Shown here piece by piece: positions 1-11,962 of a stretch of 64,000 nt of DNA. The notes below the pieces were generated by a model. The model was given only the letters and a program-made list of their open reading frames with translations. It was not told the DNA's origin and searched no databases. Source of the stretch: Macrobrachium rosenbergii (taxonomy: Eukaryota > Arthropoda > Malacostraca > Decapoda > Palaemonidae); contig NC_089756.1 in the NCBI RefSeq assembly GCF_040412425.1, positions 8,834,726 through 8,898,725 of the forward strand, written 5' to 3'. Made by a program: the position numbers and the translations under genes. How positions within the stretch are numbered: the first letter of the stretch is position 1; each line of letters opens with the position of its first letter.

Positions 1-1077
1 TAACCTGTGAGAGGTAGTGAAATCTGGTTCGGGTTAGTTTCAAGCAGTAAATTCAGGGTTCTAAGGCACGCTCAGGAGATAATCTTAGCCTAGGGCAGTA
101 ACTGGCTGGCACCCTTCTTTTGGTACAGGAGCTGTGACCCGGTCAGGCCATCGGCCCGCTACACCCGGCCAGAAGAAATATAAGGCCACAGCACCAGAAG
201 TTCGCTCTCACACACAGTCCAGTCGCTAATGTAGGAGGTCATGAGTTCAGACACCCCTTTTCTCTTTCCCTCGTCGCCATGTGGAAGTAGCTGCCCTTGG
301 CTTTGTACTCCAACCACGTGGCCAGTATCCATTGCAAGTGGAGAATTGCAAATCCCAGAACGAGAGGAAACTCAACTGCAGCCCTTCATCATCACAAGGG
401 CGCCTTCCTTCCCACACCCGACCTACGACCCAAGAGTAGTTCCTTGGTGAGGGAGGCCTTTGTCTACACACACACACGTGAACCCTGGCAGAAGACGCGG
501 AGAAGGACTTGGACGACGCTGGATGCAGACTTCAGCCTTATGCTCCTACTATGTGGTAAAGTACCCAGTAAGAGTTGCTTAGTCACGTTATGTTCGCCCT
601 TGTGCATTTATTAAACTTCTGGGCCTGTAACTTGGTATTCCCTGAGCTTCTTGGTTCAATCCCGGCCCACGTGCTCACTGCCTTCTTGCTCTAAGTCACT
701 GGTCAAGCCTCGAGGATGTCCTAGCGCCCTCAGAGCACTCTCGAGTAAAGCATTCCCCAAATTCCAGCCTTAGATTGTAACCTAGGTCCTCATATCGTTT
801 CAGAAGGACGATCGTAGCAGAGTTCTCCTTGTTCCGTGTTCCTGGCATTCCCAAGCTTTTCCTCCCCCTACCCCACTCCCGCGGGAGGACTTCTGCAGCA
901 GCAATTTAACGTGCATTAATTCATTTTCCCTTTGATCTTGTCTGTCATGTAAATATACCTATTTTTGTATCCACATGTTTCACGCACTTCCCTTTGAGAA
1001 AGAGCCCTCAGCTCCTGTATAACTCCTTTCACTTTCTTGTTTTGTGGAGACTTAAGAATTACCTGCACCAGGAAACA
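1..1077 (+). repeat. 5' LTR of gag-only element (left end cut off)
   Basis: Direct repeat of 4622-5749, ending GGAAACA. It holds a TATA-like ATATAAGG near 178-185 and an ATTAAA polyadenylation-type signal at 610-615. At 653-663 it carries GGTTCAATCCC, which matches a Pol III B box. Compared with the 3' copy, a stretch of about 55 bp near the end (matching the part of 5655-5713 with the ATATGTTCCTGG run) is missing here, so the LTRs differ by at least one indel as well as point changes. Short frames inside it look accidental. Confidence 0.85.
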
Positions 1078-1083
1078 TAAAAA

Positions 1084-1101
1084 TGGCGACCTAGCCAGTG
1101 A
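1084..1101 (+). other. Primer binding site
   Basis: TGGCGACCTAGCCAGTGA starts six bases after the LTR end. TGG at this place pairs with the CCA tail of a primer tRNA. The TGGCGACC core resembles the PBS of Drosophila 412/mdg1-type elements (tRNA-Arg), a family-level comparison from memory. Confidence 0.6.
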
Positions 1102-2042
1102 TTCTCATAACGATTGCATCCCCCCCCCTCCACTTTTGCTGTGTTGCAATTTGTAAAATCAGCAATTAGCTCAGCTAAGCTGGATACGAGACAGAGTTAC
1201 GAACCTTTGAAAAGCCAGCGCAACAGGCCAAGGAAATTCTGCGTAAGTAAACTGTGCCTATTTAGCGTAGGACACTTTAGCAAACGTGACTAAACCTAAG
1301 AATTTTTTTCATAGTAGGGCGCATGTCAAAGGAAAACAAGAGAGAGGATTGCCGAAATTTAGCTTTTGAAAGCCTTTGCATGTGGCTTGCATGCCATTCA
1401 AGTAGGTTATTTAGGTGCTAACCCATTAAAGGAATAGTGCGCGTATTCCTCCTGTGAAAACTTGTGATTTGGAAATCGAATCCTTAAGTAGGCGCGAGAA
1501 ATCGACTGCAAACACGTGTTCGAAAGTCAGACTAGCATCGCTGACTCATTTTTACTCTCTCTCGTTTAGAAATAGGGCAAAATCGTATATTATGCTTGGC
1601 TAACGCAAAGGACTGATAGAGGTCAACAACCGTCGTTTCGTTCCCTCCTTTCGGGGAAGTACCAAGTCTGTTTACAAACATTAGCTTCATTCATTCATAC
1701 TTCGCAGACAGATAAACAGACTGGGAGGCAAACGGCCTACACCGACATTCGTAGCCCAGTTAGGAATGTGTGAAAATTTGTTTGTTTGATGTTACTTTGC
1801 TTTCCCTCGGCTCGCTCCACCAAATTGTTTGCATTATTGGGGGGTCTGACATTATATGCTCTGTATTGTTCTGTTTTTTTTGTGTTTTGTTTTGTGCTTT
1901 TACTACGGCTGTGTGTGTTGCCTATCTGTTATGAATCTGGGATTACCACCCACCTAATTGCCATTGAGAATAAAGCTTCTCCCATAAGTAAGTAAAACTA
2001 GCACTCTCACTAATCAGACCTCGTCTGTGTAGGAAATCTAGG
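1102..2042 (+). other. Untranslated leader, no gene seen
   Basis: Stretch between PBS and the tandem repeat. It has no coherent reading frame and no recognised motif. It is probably the 5' leader of the LTR element. Confidence 0.5.
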
Positions 2043-2270
2043 GACCTATATATTCCAATCTTGTCCCCAAGTCAGCCCGTTTTGTCGTTACCTTCGGAGA
2101 CCAAACATTCGCTCATTATAGTCCCAAAATAAGCCTGTTTCGTTGGTAATTCAGGAGACCTATACATTCCAGTCTTGTCCCCAAGTCAGCCCGTTTTGTC
2201 GGTACCTTGGGAGACCAAACATTCGCTCATTATCGTCCCCAAATAAGCCCGTTTTGTCTGTAACTTGGGA
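2043..2270 (+). repeat. Tandem repeat, about 57-bp unit (114-bp higher order)
   Basis: Two copies of a 114-bp block, starting at 2043 and 2157, each made of two related halves of about 57 bp that share a GTCCCCAA...CCCGTTTTGTC core. It lies in the leader just upstream of gag. Confidence 0.8.
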
Positions 2271-2420
2271 AACCGGAGAATTTCCATTCCTAATTCCTCA
2301 CTGTAGCCTGCTGTGCCAGGGCGGGAGATCATTCATACATCCTTTGGGGAAAATTCCAAATTCCCACAGCTCTGGAAAATTAATTGTGTGTGTTACTTGC
2401 GTCCTCTCCCACCTGCAAAA

Positions 2421-3633
2421 ATGTCGACAAGATCTCAGCAGAGCGAGGATTTCAAGTTCATGTCCTCCAGGAAGGAACTCGGCCTTTCCAGGAGAGAACT
2501 AAGAGACTGGGTACAGGAGAGGATGGATGCAATACAGGGAGAGAGACAGGCTCAGGAGAGACGAGAAGAAGCAGAGAGACAGGAACGAGAAGCAAAGAGA
2601 CGGGAACGAGAAGCAGAGAGACAGGCTCAAGAGAAACAGGAAGAAGCAGAGAGACAGGCTCAAGAGAAACGAGAAGAAGCAGAGAGACAGGTTCAAGAGA
2701 AACGAAAAGAAGCAGAGAGACAGGCTCAAGAGAAACGAGAAGAAGCAGAGAGACAGGCTCAAGAGAAACGAGAAGCAGCAGAAAGGGAAGAAAGGGACAA
2801 GCAGCGTGCCCATGAACTCGCACTGCTGCAACGGCGTGGCCCTTCGCCTCCACCTGCCACCCAGGGGATGAGTGCCTTCAGCCAGGCTTTCGCCTGCATG
2901 CCAAAATGGACAGAGGCCGAGCCCAAGGTGTGGCTCGACACCGCCGAGACAGTCTTAAAGGCCTGCCCCTGAGTGCAGCCGAACTCTCCCTGGTGTTGGG
3001 CAAGTTCCTTGGAGGGAAGGCCCTAATTGCCTACAAAGCTCTCCCGCTGGAGGAGCAAGAAAATTGGGATGTCATCCGCCAGACTATCGCCAAGGCATAC
3101 GAAATAACCCCTGAACACTGGAGGACGCGCTGGCGAGGGCAAGTTAAGGAAGCAAATCAGACCTGGGCAGACTGGGCCTACCAGTCCGAGCGCGTCCATG
3201 CCAAATGGTTTGAGTCCGTGGGGGTTACGACCCTCATCGAGGCAACTAAACATATGAAAATAGAGCACTCCCTACTCTACGCCCCACCAGCCCTCGCCAT
3301 GCACATCGCCGAGAAGGAGCTACGACGTTGGTGGAATGCTGTCGCATCGCCGACTCCTGGGATACTCATCACCCCCCGGAGAGCTCCCTGCAGCACAGAA
3401 TTAATCCACCCACCTGCCTTTCGGGTGCCCCTCCGCCAAAGAATGGGCAATCACAGAAACCCGTTGTGTGCGGGTTCTGTAGAAAGGTCGGGCATTCCAA
3501 AGAGCAATGCAGAAATAAATCCCCAGAGCCTCTTTCTCCCAGAGAACCAACTAATAAGCTTTTTTTTCTATTTGTTAATGAATCTCGAGTCACCAGACTC
3601 CTGCCCTTGCGAGTTTTAATGTTACCTTTTTAA
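2421..3633 (+). pseudogene. Broken retrotransposon gag with CCHC zinc knuckle
   Basis: The frame opening at the ATG at 2421 starts MSTRSQQSED and runs into a strongly charged Arg/Glu/Gln coiled coil built of repeated QAQEKREEAER-type units (about 2540-2800). This frame ends at 2972. A capsid-like helical segment with GKFLGGKALIAYKALP and a downstream basic/aromatic part continues in another frame (about 2950-3330). The final part, in a third frame, contains the zinc knuckle CGFCRKVGHSKEQC (C-X2-C-X4-H-X4-C) near 3470-3512. At least two frameshifts therefore split the gene. The capsid segment recalls SCAN-like Gypsy gag capsids (family knowledge). I chose 2421 over the upstream ATG at 2313 because the upstream residues look like leader. 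There is no pol downstream. Confidence 0.75.
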
Positions 3634-4530
3634 TACCAGCGGCGTGTCCCGCCCTTCAGTAAGAGGTCATGTCCTTCGCTTGTCATTTTGTTTAGTTTTC
3701 TTTTTTTTCTTTTTTTATGAGTTTTTTTTTTTTTTTGAGAAATCTATCCCTGTCCAATCCCCTTTCATTTGTTTATTTTCCCCATTCATGCTTTGAGCGA
3801 GTATCTATTTATAGCTTACACCTGAGTTGTAGGCCGTGGAAGTAAAAATTTAGCGTTGTTTAAGTTTAGCGAATTAAAACCCGCGAATAATCTCTTTGCC
3901 TCACTCGCTCACTCAGCAAGCTGTCAAACTCCTGTCACTTTCTGGAGATATTAGCTACTCATCGAGTTTATAAATAATTAATGTCCACCGATTGGAAAGA
4001 AGAATTGAATTTTGTTATTACAATTTTTAGTAAAGGGGATATCATTTAAAATCAACGCTGTATTGCCATTTATACCGCCTCTTCAAGGCACCACTAACCG
4101 CATGCATGTATTTCTAGCATAGCAGTAAGCAGTTAGTTGATTTACATGTTTTCATTTTACATCCTGCCTTTTATTTATTTAATTTTTTTTATTTTGTGAC
4201 TTTGAAGTGTTCTTTGTTTATTTTGTCGAGTGCCTTATTACCCTAAGTAAAGTAAAGCGAGTAAAGCATTTGTAAGGTTAGCACTTATGAAGTATTTCAG
4301 CAATAATTAGTTTCCAAGTAAGGGTACCTTTTTATAGTATGTTCTAAATGCACTCTGCACCCAGAGTAAACGTTCAGTTTGTCATTGATCAGTATTGCAG
4401 CAGAGTTTTGTAAATAAAGTAAAATAACAGTTGTAGCAAAGCAGAACCTAGAGTAAAGTCGAACGTTTTCTTCGCTCATTTTTGCTGTTATTGACATTCG
4501 CACCCGATTAAAGGTGCGAATGTCATCTTG
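3634..4530 (+). other. Interior 3' spacer without pol
   Basis: AT-rich sequence between the gag stop and the polypurine tract. No reverse transcriptase, RNase H, integrase or protease motif is visible on either strand. A T-rich run lies at 3698-3736. Confidence 0.6.
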
Positions 4531-4540
4531 CAGGGGGAGT
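4531..4540 (+). other. Polypurine tract
   Basis: CAGGGGGAGT lies directly before the TGAAAAG that I take as the 3' LTR start, the expected place for the plus-strand primer. Confidence 0.6.
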
Positions 4541-5749
4541 TGAAAAGATTAGCACCAAAATAAGCTAAAAAGCACCCTCCTTTCTGCTTTGCTTGGCCGA
4601 CAGATAGGCCTCTGTCTATTTTAACCTGTGAGAGGTAGTGAAATCTGGTTCGGGTTAGTTTCAAGCAGTAAATTCAGGTTTCTAAGGCACGCTCAGGAGA
4701 TAATCTTAGCCTAGGGCAATAACTGGCTGGCACCCTTTCTTTTGGTACAGGAGCTGTGACCTGGTCAGGCCATCGGCCCCCCTACACCCGGCCAGAAGTA
4801 ATAAAAGGCCACGGCACCAGAAGTTCGCTCTCACACACAGTCCAGTCGCTAATGTAGGAGGTCATGAGTTCAGACGCCCCCCCTTTTTCTTTCCCTCGTC
4901 GCCACGTGGGCATAGCTGCCCTTGGCTTTGTTCTCCAACCACGTGGCCAGTATCCATTGCAAGTGGGGAATTGCAAATCCCAGAACGAGAGGAAACTCAA
5001 CTGCAGCCCTTCATCATCACAAGGGTGCCTTCCTTCCCGCACCCAACCTACGACCCAAGAGTAGTTCCTTGGTGAGGGAGGCCTTTGTCTACACACACAC
5101 ACGTGAACCCTGGCAGAAGACGCGGAGAAGGACTTGGACGACACTGGATGCAGACATCGGCCTTACGCTCCTACTATGTGGTAAAGTACCCAGAAGAAAG
5201 AGTTGCTTAGTCACGTTATGTTCGCCCTAGTGCATTTATTAAACTTCTGGGAATGTAACTTGGTATTCCCTGAGCTTCTTGGTTTAATTCCGGCCCACGT
5301 GCTCACTGCCTTCTTGCTCTAAGTCACTAGTCAAGCCTTGAGGATGTCCTTGGCGCCCTCAGAGCACTCTCGAGTAAAGCATTCCCCAAATTCCAGCCTT
5401 AGATTGTAACCTAGGTCCTCATATCGTTTCAGAAGGACGATCATAGCAGAGTTCTCCTTGGTCCGTGTTCCTGGCATTCCCAAGCTTTTCCTCCCCCCAC
5501 CCTGCGGGAGGACTTCCGCAGCAGCAATTTAACGTGCATTAATTCATTTTCCCTTTGATCTTGTCTGTCATGTAAATATACCTATTTTTGTATCCACGTG
5601 TTTCACGCACTTCCCTTTGAGAAAGAGCCCTCAGCTCCTGTATAACTCCTTTTATTTTTTTGTTTTATATGTTCCTGGTTATCTTTCAAGGCCATTGTAG
5701 AGTAAAGTACTGAATGTGGAGACTTAAGAATTACCTGCACCAGGAAACA
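4541..5749 (+). repeat. 3' LTR of gag-only element
   Basis: Starts TGAAAAG after the purine tract and ends GGAAACA; about 1209 bp. It has a TATA-like AATAAAAGG near 4800-4808 and an ATTAAA-type signal near 5238. The exact left boundary is inferred from TG after the purine tract. The right boundary is the point where similarity to the first copy stops. It is followed at once by (TA)n. Confidence 0.8.
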
Positions 5750-5752
5750 TAT

Positions 5753-5814
<62 letters not shown>

Positions 5815-5821
5815 ACATATA
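5750..5821. repeat. (TA)n microsatellite between two LTRs
   Basis: Mostly perfect TA dinucleotides with a small variant tail GTATGTATACATA. It separates the 3' LTR from the solo LTR. Confidence 0.95.
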
Positions 5822-6983
5822 TGTAAAAGTGACAGAAGCGATAGACAGGCTCCTGTCTATTTGGACCTGTGTCAGGGTAGTTTATGGGGTAGTGAGACTG
5901 TGAGACTGTGAAGGATTGAGAATTGGACATTCCAGAGGGTATTAAAGGCACACTCAGAATATAATCTTCACCTAGGCAATGGCGCTCTTTCTTGGTACAG
6001 GACAAGAGGCCTGGGTCAGGCCATCGGCCCCCTACGCCCGGGCAGAAGCCATAAAAGGCCCCAACGCACTCAGGTCACGCTCACATACACAGTTGAGGCT
6101 ACACGTTAATACGTCTCCTCCCCTCCTCGGCTCCCCGCCACGTGGACCACCGCCCCTTGCTTTGTCTCCCAACCACGTGGCAAGTATCATTGTTAAACGG
6201 TGAAGTGCGACCATAGCGCAAGCGGAACTCCACTGCTGCAGCCCTATATCATCTCAAGGGCGCCCCTCCACCACTCCACTGATCTATGTCCCACGAGCAC
6301 GCCTCTGGTGGGCGGCCTTTGTCTCCAAACCACGTGGACCGTAGCTGACGCCCCTTGGGAAGGATTGGAACAAAGCCCCGCCTCAACATCAGCACTGGAC
6401 ACTCCTGTAGGATGGTAAAGTGCCCTGAAAGACTGCGTAGTCACGTTACTTTCGCCCTTGTGTATTCATTAGACTTTTGGCCCAGTGTCTTTGCTTTCCC
6501 CTGAATTTCTTGGTTCAATCCCGGCCCATGTGTTCACTGCCCCCTGATTCCAGTAACTAGTCAAGCCTCGAGGTTGTCCTTGGCGCCTTCAGCGCACCCT
6601 CGAGTAGAAAGCATTTTTCCAATTCCTGCATTAGACCGTAACCTGTGTTCCATATCGTTTCAGAAGGACAATAGTAGCGGAATTCTCCTTGGCTCGTGTT
6701 CCTGGCACTCTCAAGCTATTCCTCCGCCCCCCCTCCCCCACCCTTGGAGGACTTCAACTGCAGCGGCATTTTAACTTACATTTAGTTCATTTTCCCTTGA
6801 ACTTGTCTGTTATACCTATTTTTGTACCCACGTGTTTCACGCATTTTCCCTTTGAGTAAGAGCCCTAAGCTCCTATATAACTCCTTTTGTTTTCTGTTTT
6901 ACATGCTCCTGGTTATCTTACAAGGTCACTGTAGAGTAAAGTAACAACTTTTGAGACTTAAAATCTACCTGCACCAGGAAGTA
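5822..6983 (+). mobile_element. Solo LTR related to the gag-only element
   Basis: Diverged homologue of 4541-5749 carrying the same landmarks in order: GACAGGCTCCTGTCTATTT, TATA-like CATAAAAGGCC near 6050, the B-box-like GGTTCAATCCC at 6512-6522, the TTTCACGCA segment and the GAGACTTAA...CTGCACCAGGAA end. No interior follows, so it is a solo LTR. It lies between two (TA)n tracts. A TATA target duplication is possible but cannot be told from the repeat. It lacks about 40 bp found near the 5' end of the other copy. Confidence 0.75.
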
Positions 6984-6990
6984 TATAAAA

Positions 6991-7054
<64 letters not shown>

Positions 7055-7079
7055 ATATATATAAATATATATATGTATA

Positions 7080-7123
<44 letters not shown>

Positions 7124-7143
7124 TATATATATATATATATATA
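6984..7143. repeat. (TA)n tract
   Basis: Long imperfect TA repeat with short GT and AAA interruptions, directly after the solo LTR. Confidence 0.95.
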
Positions 7144-8112
7144 TAAACTATAAACCATAATTTTTCACTTGTAAAGTAACTCGCATGGACGTTCAAGTGA
7201 ACAAGAAACCTCGCCGGCATAAGACCAGCTTCAACCACAAGAAAGGCGAATTCTTTCTTAGTAGCCTCTATGGAAGGGAGGGAGGGTCCCACCGCACCAT
7301 AACCTCCACGCACAAGTCTCTCTCTTACCTCCCTTATCAACCGCCATCCCCCTTCCACCTTAAAAAAATCCTCTTCCATCCCCTCCCAAAAGAAGCTCTG
7401 ATACCTCCTATTACCAAACCCTGCCTTCCCCTTCCCCACACGCCCTCCATTTTATGTACACATATTTGATAGTTCTTGTCATAACCGCCAAATAAACAAA
7501 TAAACCATGTTTCCATAATAAACCAACAACACGACCAGCGCGATACGGTTGTTGCATGAGCCAATCTATAAACCCAGCGTCAGCATAGAAAAAAAATGTT
7601 GTTTGAAAATAAATACGTTAAATGAATTAAAAATAACGAAATACTCCCATCATTTACAGCACTAATGAACAAAACATCCAGCTAAGCTACGTTACAAATT
7701 TTGGAAAATGCGCAAGGCAAACATTTATCATTTTTTGTGGAAAAACTGGTACATTTTGGCCCGCGAGTAAAAAGGATTTTTCAAAATTTTCTGTTTTGCA
7801 CTGGTGCGTGGAACATTTTATTAGCTCAGTGTTTATTATAGCTTGCGAATTACAACGAAAACGTCATAATAATCATCGAGTAAAAACATAAATATCTTAT
7901 GGAAAAAATAAATGCACAAATAATTCCCTTAACTGAATCAAAACACCCGCGTAATATAGGAAACTTATAGTGATATCAATCACTTCAAAATATCTTGAGA
8001 TATGACCTTAGTTATCAATTAAGAAAAGGAATTGCCAGTACATTATATATACAGCAAAATACCGCATGATATAAAACTCTCAACGTCAATTGAAACAAGG
8101 AAACCCAAGTAA
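7144..8112. other. No gene seen
   Basis: AT-rich unique-looking sequence. Frames here are short and show no domain or codon pattern I recognise. Confidence 0.5.
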
Positions 8113-8150
<38 letters not shown>

Positions 8151-8241
8151 CTTGGAAGGAGACCCTCTTTGCCGCAAACTTCGTTGAAAAGAATAGCACT
8201 CTGTATGCCGTCGAGCTTATATTTCGGTTTCTCAGTTTGGC

Positions 8242-8292
<51 letters not shown>
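8113..8292. repeat. Two (TTA)n microsatellites
   Basis: (ATT)n at 8113-8150 and (TTA)n at 8242-8292, separated by 91 bp of unique DNA. The poly-Leu, poly-Tyr and poly-Ile frames they give are artefacts. Confidence 0.95.
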
Positions 8293-8293
<1 letters not shown>

Positions 8294-8671
8294 TAAAGAG
8301 CACAGAGCAAAGCTATAAGGGACGCTAAAGACAGACCTACACTCGAAACATTTCATTTTGTCACAAGCTAACAAAAGAACCCGCATAATTGTGTGCTAGC
8401 GTCGGCACTCTCTTGAAGGACACCTGTCAAAATGTCACATCAACTTTTTGAGAACGAAATGTTCTCACAGCAATGGCTGGGGAGAAGCAGTTGTGCATTT
8501 CAGTAGTGTTCGCGGCGGCTGACTTTCATGCGGGAGATAGTGATGGAGAGCCATTTCTGACAAGTGAATAATCGCCTGTTTGCCAAAGTGAGGAAGTGAA
8601 GAAGAGGTACTTGATATTTTTATTAAGACTGGAAGATCTCTCCCTTTCTCTCATTATCATCATTATCACCA

Positions 8672-8675
<4 letters not shown>

Positions 8676-8717
<42 letters not shown>

Positions 8718-8816
8718 ATTATCACTAACAATTTCTCTTTCTCTCTCTCTGTTATTATCGCTAACAATTTCTCTGTCTGTCTATCTGTCTGCCTCTCTCT
8801 CTCTCTCTAAAATCTT
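8676..8816. repeat. (CT)n microsatellite, partly imperfect
   Basis: Pure CT at about 8676-8714, followed by interrupted CT blocks to about 8816. The interruptions TCATTATCACTAACAATTTC and its variants are themselves repeated. Confidence 0.9.
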
Positions 8817-8889
8817 GGACTCGTCAAGACTCTGATTTTATGAAATGAAGGTTGTCAAGCTATAAGCACGGTGGCACTGTCGGCCACTC

Positions 8890-9190
8890 AGCGCTCAAGA
8901 CAGTGAAAAGAGGGAGTTAAAGTAGTTGGACAGCAAAATAAAGATATCCAGAAAATAAAGGAGATTAAGTACAAGGATCGAAAGACCTTTGTACTAAGAA
9001 GTGGCGGTTATAGTTAGAGGCTGGACATCAAGAGTGAAGAAAGGAAGCAGGAATGGATGTAGGGTAAAAGGCTAAAAAGTGGATGCAGCTACGAGCCGAA
9101 GGGACGCTACAAATATACTTTATTAATGCCTACGGTGCACCACGTGAGATGCACTGACGGCACCATTCAACTGCGCGGCTGTACTATTAA
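8890..9190. repeat. Possible dispersed repeat
   Basis: The stretch with AAGTGGCGGTTATAGTTAGA, GGATGCAGCTACGAGCCGAA and GGTGCACCACGTGAGATGCA resembles a repeat I associate with decapod genomes. There is no second copy in this window, so this rests on recall alone. Confidence 0.25.
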
Positions 9191-11347
9191 GGACATTTTC
9201 AAGCGACCATAAATAGGGCGACATTTTTAGCCCACTGTTTTACACATTTTCTGGGGGATAGTTTTTATTGTTCCTAACTGGTGAGCTTTGTGGACATCAG
9301 TGACTATTTTATCAGTTAGAGTGGACAATTCAGTAACTATGAAGCCAGTCAGTTCGTTTTAACTGAATTTAATGATACTTCGAATCTCCCAGTTGTTTTG
9401 CAATAAGACAGGAATGGGAATTTCCACTTAGGTTCTATGTAAAATTCTAAATTAGGTTTGACGACCTTTCAAATTTTTCAGTTGCCGACAAAATTGACAA
9501 GTTTGAATTATTATTTCCAAAAGGCTCAGTATTTGCTGATGTAACTGATACGCATTCCTATGACCTTATGCGAACGCTATCATGGTAAATATATATACAG
9601 AGCTGGTGTTTAGTTACAACATACATGAAATTGGTATGGAAAAACGATCGCTTTTGTGCGGGTAATCTGATACGTATATTTAATTCGGCTCTGTGAAAAG
9701 CCAAACGAACAAAGTGTACAAAGTTAATTGGTGAAAGGTTACGAGTGTCTTTTTATGCCAGCAGTCGCTGCTGCCTTTTTGACCTTTCGCGATCATCATC
9801 TATTTTATAAACTGTTTTGGACGAATTTCCACAATCGTCGGTACTTTGACATTTAGAATGCAATAACGAAAAGATCCCACCGAAACCATTATACATTTAA
9901 AAATATTGTGGCCGGCTTTGATATGATTGCGGGACTGGTGTGACATAATTACATACATATCATATTTGTTATGCGGGGAAATTTAGTATTCATGAATTCT
10001 GTCGCAGATGTTCGCGTTTTGGCATTGTAGGGTCAGCAATTTATTTTTTTTCTAAGCGAGAGCAGTGTTAGGGTAAAACGGAGACAATAAAAAGAGGAAT
10101 TCGAAACACTTTGTGAATGTGGGTGTAGGGTAGAGAGACATTTGAATGAAGGTTGGGAGTGCACATCCCATATTGATAGGTTTAATTGGCCTTATGCCAG
10201 TACGGGTGTCAATAAAAAGTAGTATATTATCTCTCGAGGAATTATTTCCAATGTGGCTATGAGTGGAGTGTTAAGCGATAGAGAGAAATTCCTTTTATGT
10301 TTAGCTTGAACACTGTAAAAAAAAAAAAAAAAAAAAGTTTGGGACAGCTTCTCAAAACTGTTTCAAAAGGAATTTATCAATAGTTTCCCTACCGTTAAAT
10401 AAGGAAAGTCTCCCCTTGATATATCAGATCACTGAGGCCTAGAACCAACTTTTAATGCTACGTTCAGATGTGAAACCAGGCTGTTATGCTACATAGTTAC
10501 ACTGCTGAGCTTCACTAAATCTTCGGCAATTGTGTATGGAAGGGGATGAGTCACTTTGCATTTACTGTTTAGCTTGAGAAAACATTCCTTGTTCATGTTT
10601 TCCTCTCCTCACAACCTCATCATTCTGTTCTCCTTCCTTTCCCTTTTTCTTCTTTTGCACCTGAACCAGAGTAAGGCCTTTTATAAATATATCATTCGAT
10701 CCAATTTTAATCTCCCGTTAGCCTCAAGGAAGGATTATCACATATTCTGCACCGTGGATTATCCAAATAAGCCTACATTTCAAACACGCCAAACAGTACT
10801 GATCAAAAACAGCCAACGTCCATCAAGGGATCTTCGCTTTTGTGTAGACAACAATACCAGATAGCCTAAATTACTTCCCTTTAAGGTCTCTTAGACAAAT
10901 CCTGTCTCTCATGTAGGTTATCCTTGCAACAAATATTTTCATCGCTTTCACACCACTTCAATACAAGCCATTCGAAAAGGGCTCTTGGTCTTAAAATACT
11001 CACTTTTCGTTGTATGACTAAACAAAGGCTTGTTTATTCTACACAATGCACTTTTTCTTTGCTTTGAACAGAAATACGGCTTGGATATGGATACAATATA
11101 CTATTTTCTCCATATATTTAAAAATAATATTCACGAGTTGATTTTAAAGGTTTGATGGCAAACAAGTGGGCCAAATCTATTAATAAGACGAAGCTAAACT
11201 AGGATTTAGTACTGAACTATCACTACCGTTGCTACTATTGCTTCTGATCTTCTTACTATTGCTAATACTATTACAATCACAGAAAACCGTGAAAATGATA
11301 AATCCAAACAAGGTAACAAAACCAATAACAATAATCTCAGGTGATGG

Positions 11348-11350
<3 letters not shown>
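9191..11350. other. No gene seen; poly(A) at 10317-10336
   Basis: Mixed-composition DNA without a supported gene. A run of 20 A at 10317-10336 could be an old retrotransposition tail or a simple repeat. I found no element upstream of it. Confidence 0.45.
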
Positions 11351-11413
<63 letters not shown>

Positions 11414-11430
11414 CAAAACGACTGAGGCTT

Positions 11431-11490
<60 letters not shown>
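11351..11490. repeat. (AAT)n followed by (GA)n
   Basis: (TAA)n at 11351-11410 and (GA)n at 11434-11490, separated by 23 bp. Poly-Asn, poly-Leu and poly-Tyr frames across them are not genes. Confidence 0.95.
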
Positions 11491-11493
<3 letters not shown>

Positions 11494-11962
11494 AAGTAAC
11501 ACCGTTTTTTCTGGAGACTAACAGAGTTGCTTTTGTCAAAGCACTAATTGCATGCAAACACTCTTTTCTCGGAACATTTCTGAATTGCAGATGGGGCTTA
11601 ACGCCGTCGTCGTAGCCTTGATCAGTGGAGCGTCAGAACTTACAATAAAAAAAAAAAAAAAAAACCAAACTACACAAATAACAAAGAAAAATATTCAGAA
11701 TAAGTTGAACAGAGCAAGACGAACGAAGTTTAATCCGAAGTAATGGCGCGCAAGTTCCTGAAAGCGCTAAAAGATGGAGCTAATACAAATGCATGGAAGT
11801 CGTCTACAGATGCAGATGAGTTGCTCGCGAGAGGGAAATGAGGAGGTAAATCAGAGTATTATAAATTCATAGAAAATTCAACGATTCGAAATTCCAAAGT
11901 AATTTTTTTAATTAGTCTTAATGGCGGTTCATGATGAGGGACTCGCTTACAATAAATAAACA

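Larger units (their letters stand above)
1..5749 (+). mobile_element. Gag-only (non-autonomous) LTR retrotransposon
   Basis: Positions 1-1077 are repeated almost identically at 4622-5749, with a PBS-like TGGCGACC just inside the first copy and a purine tract just before the second, so this is an LTR element. The interior of about 3.5 kb holds only a broken gag. No protease, reverse transcriptase, RNase H or integrase motif is visible in any frame. About 81 bp of the 5' LTR lie outside the window, so the left target duplication cannot be read. The element probably depended on a relative's pol for mobilisation (inference). The near identity of the two LTRs suggests a fairly recent insertion despite the gag damage. 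Confidence 0.82.

Noticed and set aside
241..614. Frames within the LTR, repeated at 4864-5230
   Set aside because: They overlap the LTR promoter and polyadenylation region, differ between the two LTR copies and have no known domain.
653..663. Possible tRNA gene from GGTTCAATCCC
   Set aside because: No cloverleaf can be built around it; only a B-box-like stretch is present.
2458..2853. Minus-strand Leu-rich frames opposite gag
   Set aside because: Antisense shadows of the repeated Arg/Glu/Gln coiled coil; the plus-strand frame fits gag and leads to a zinc knuckle.
8090..8386. Poly-Leu, poly-Tyr and poly-Ile frames that look like membrane proteins
   Set aside because: They are (TTA)n microsatellites read in different frames.
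11180..11502. Ser/Leu-rich, poly-Asn and poly-Tyr frames
   Set aside because: Produced by (AAT)n and (GA)n tracts.
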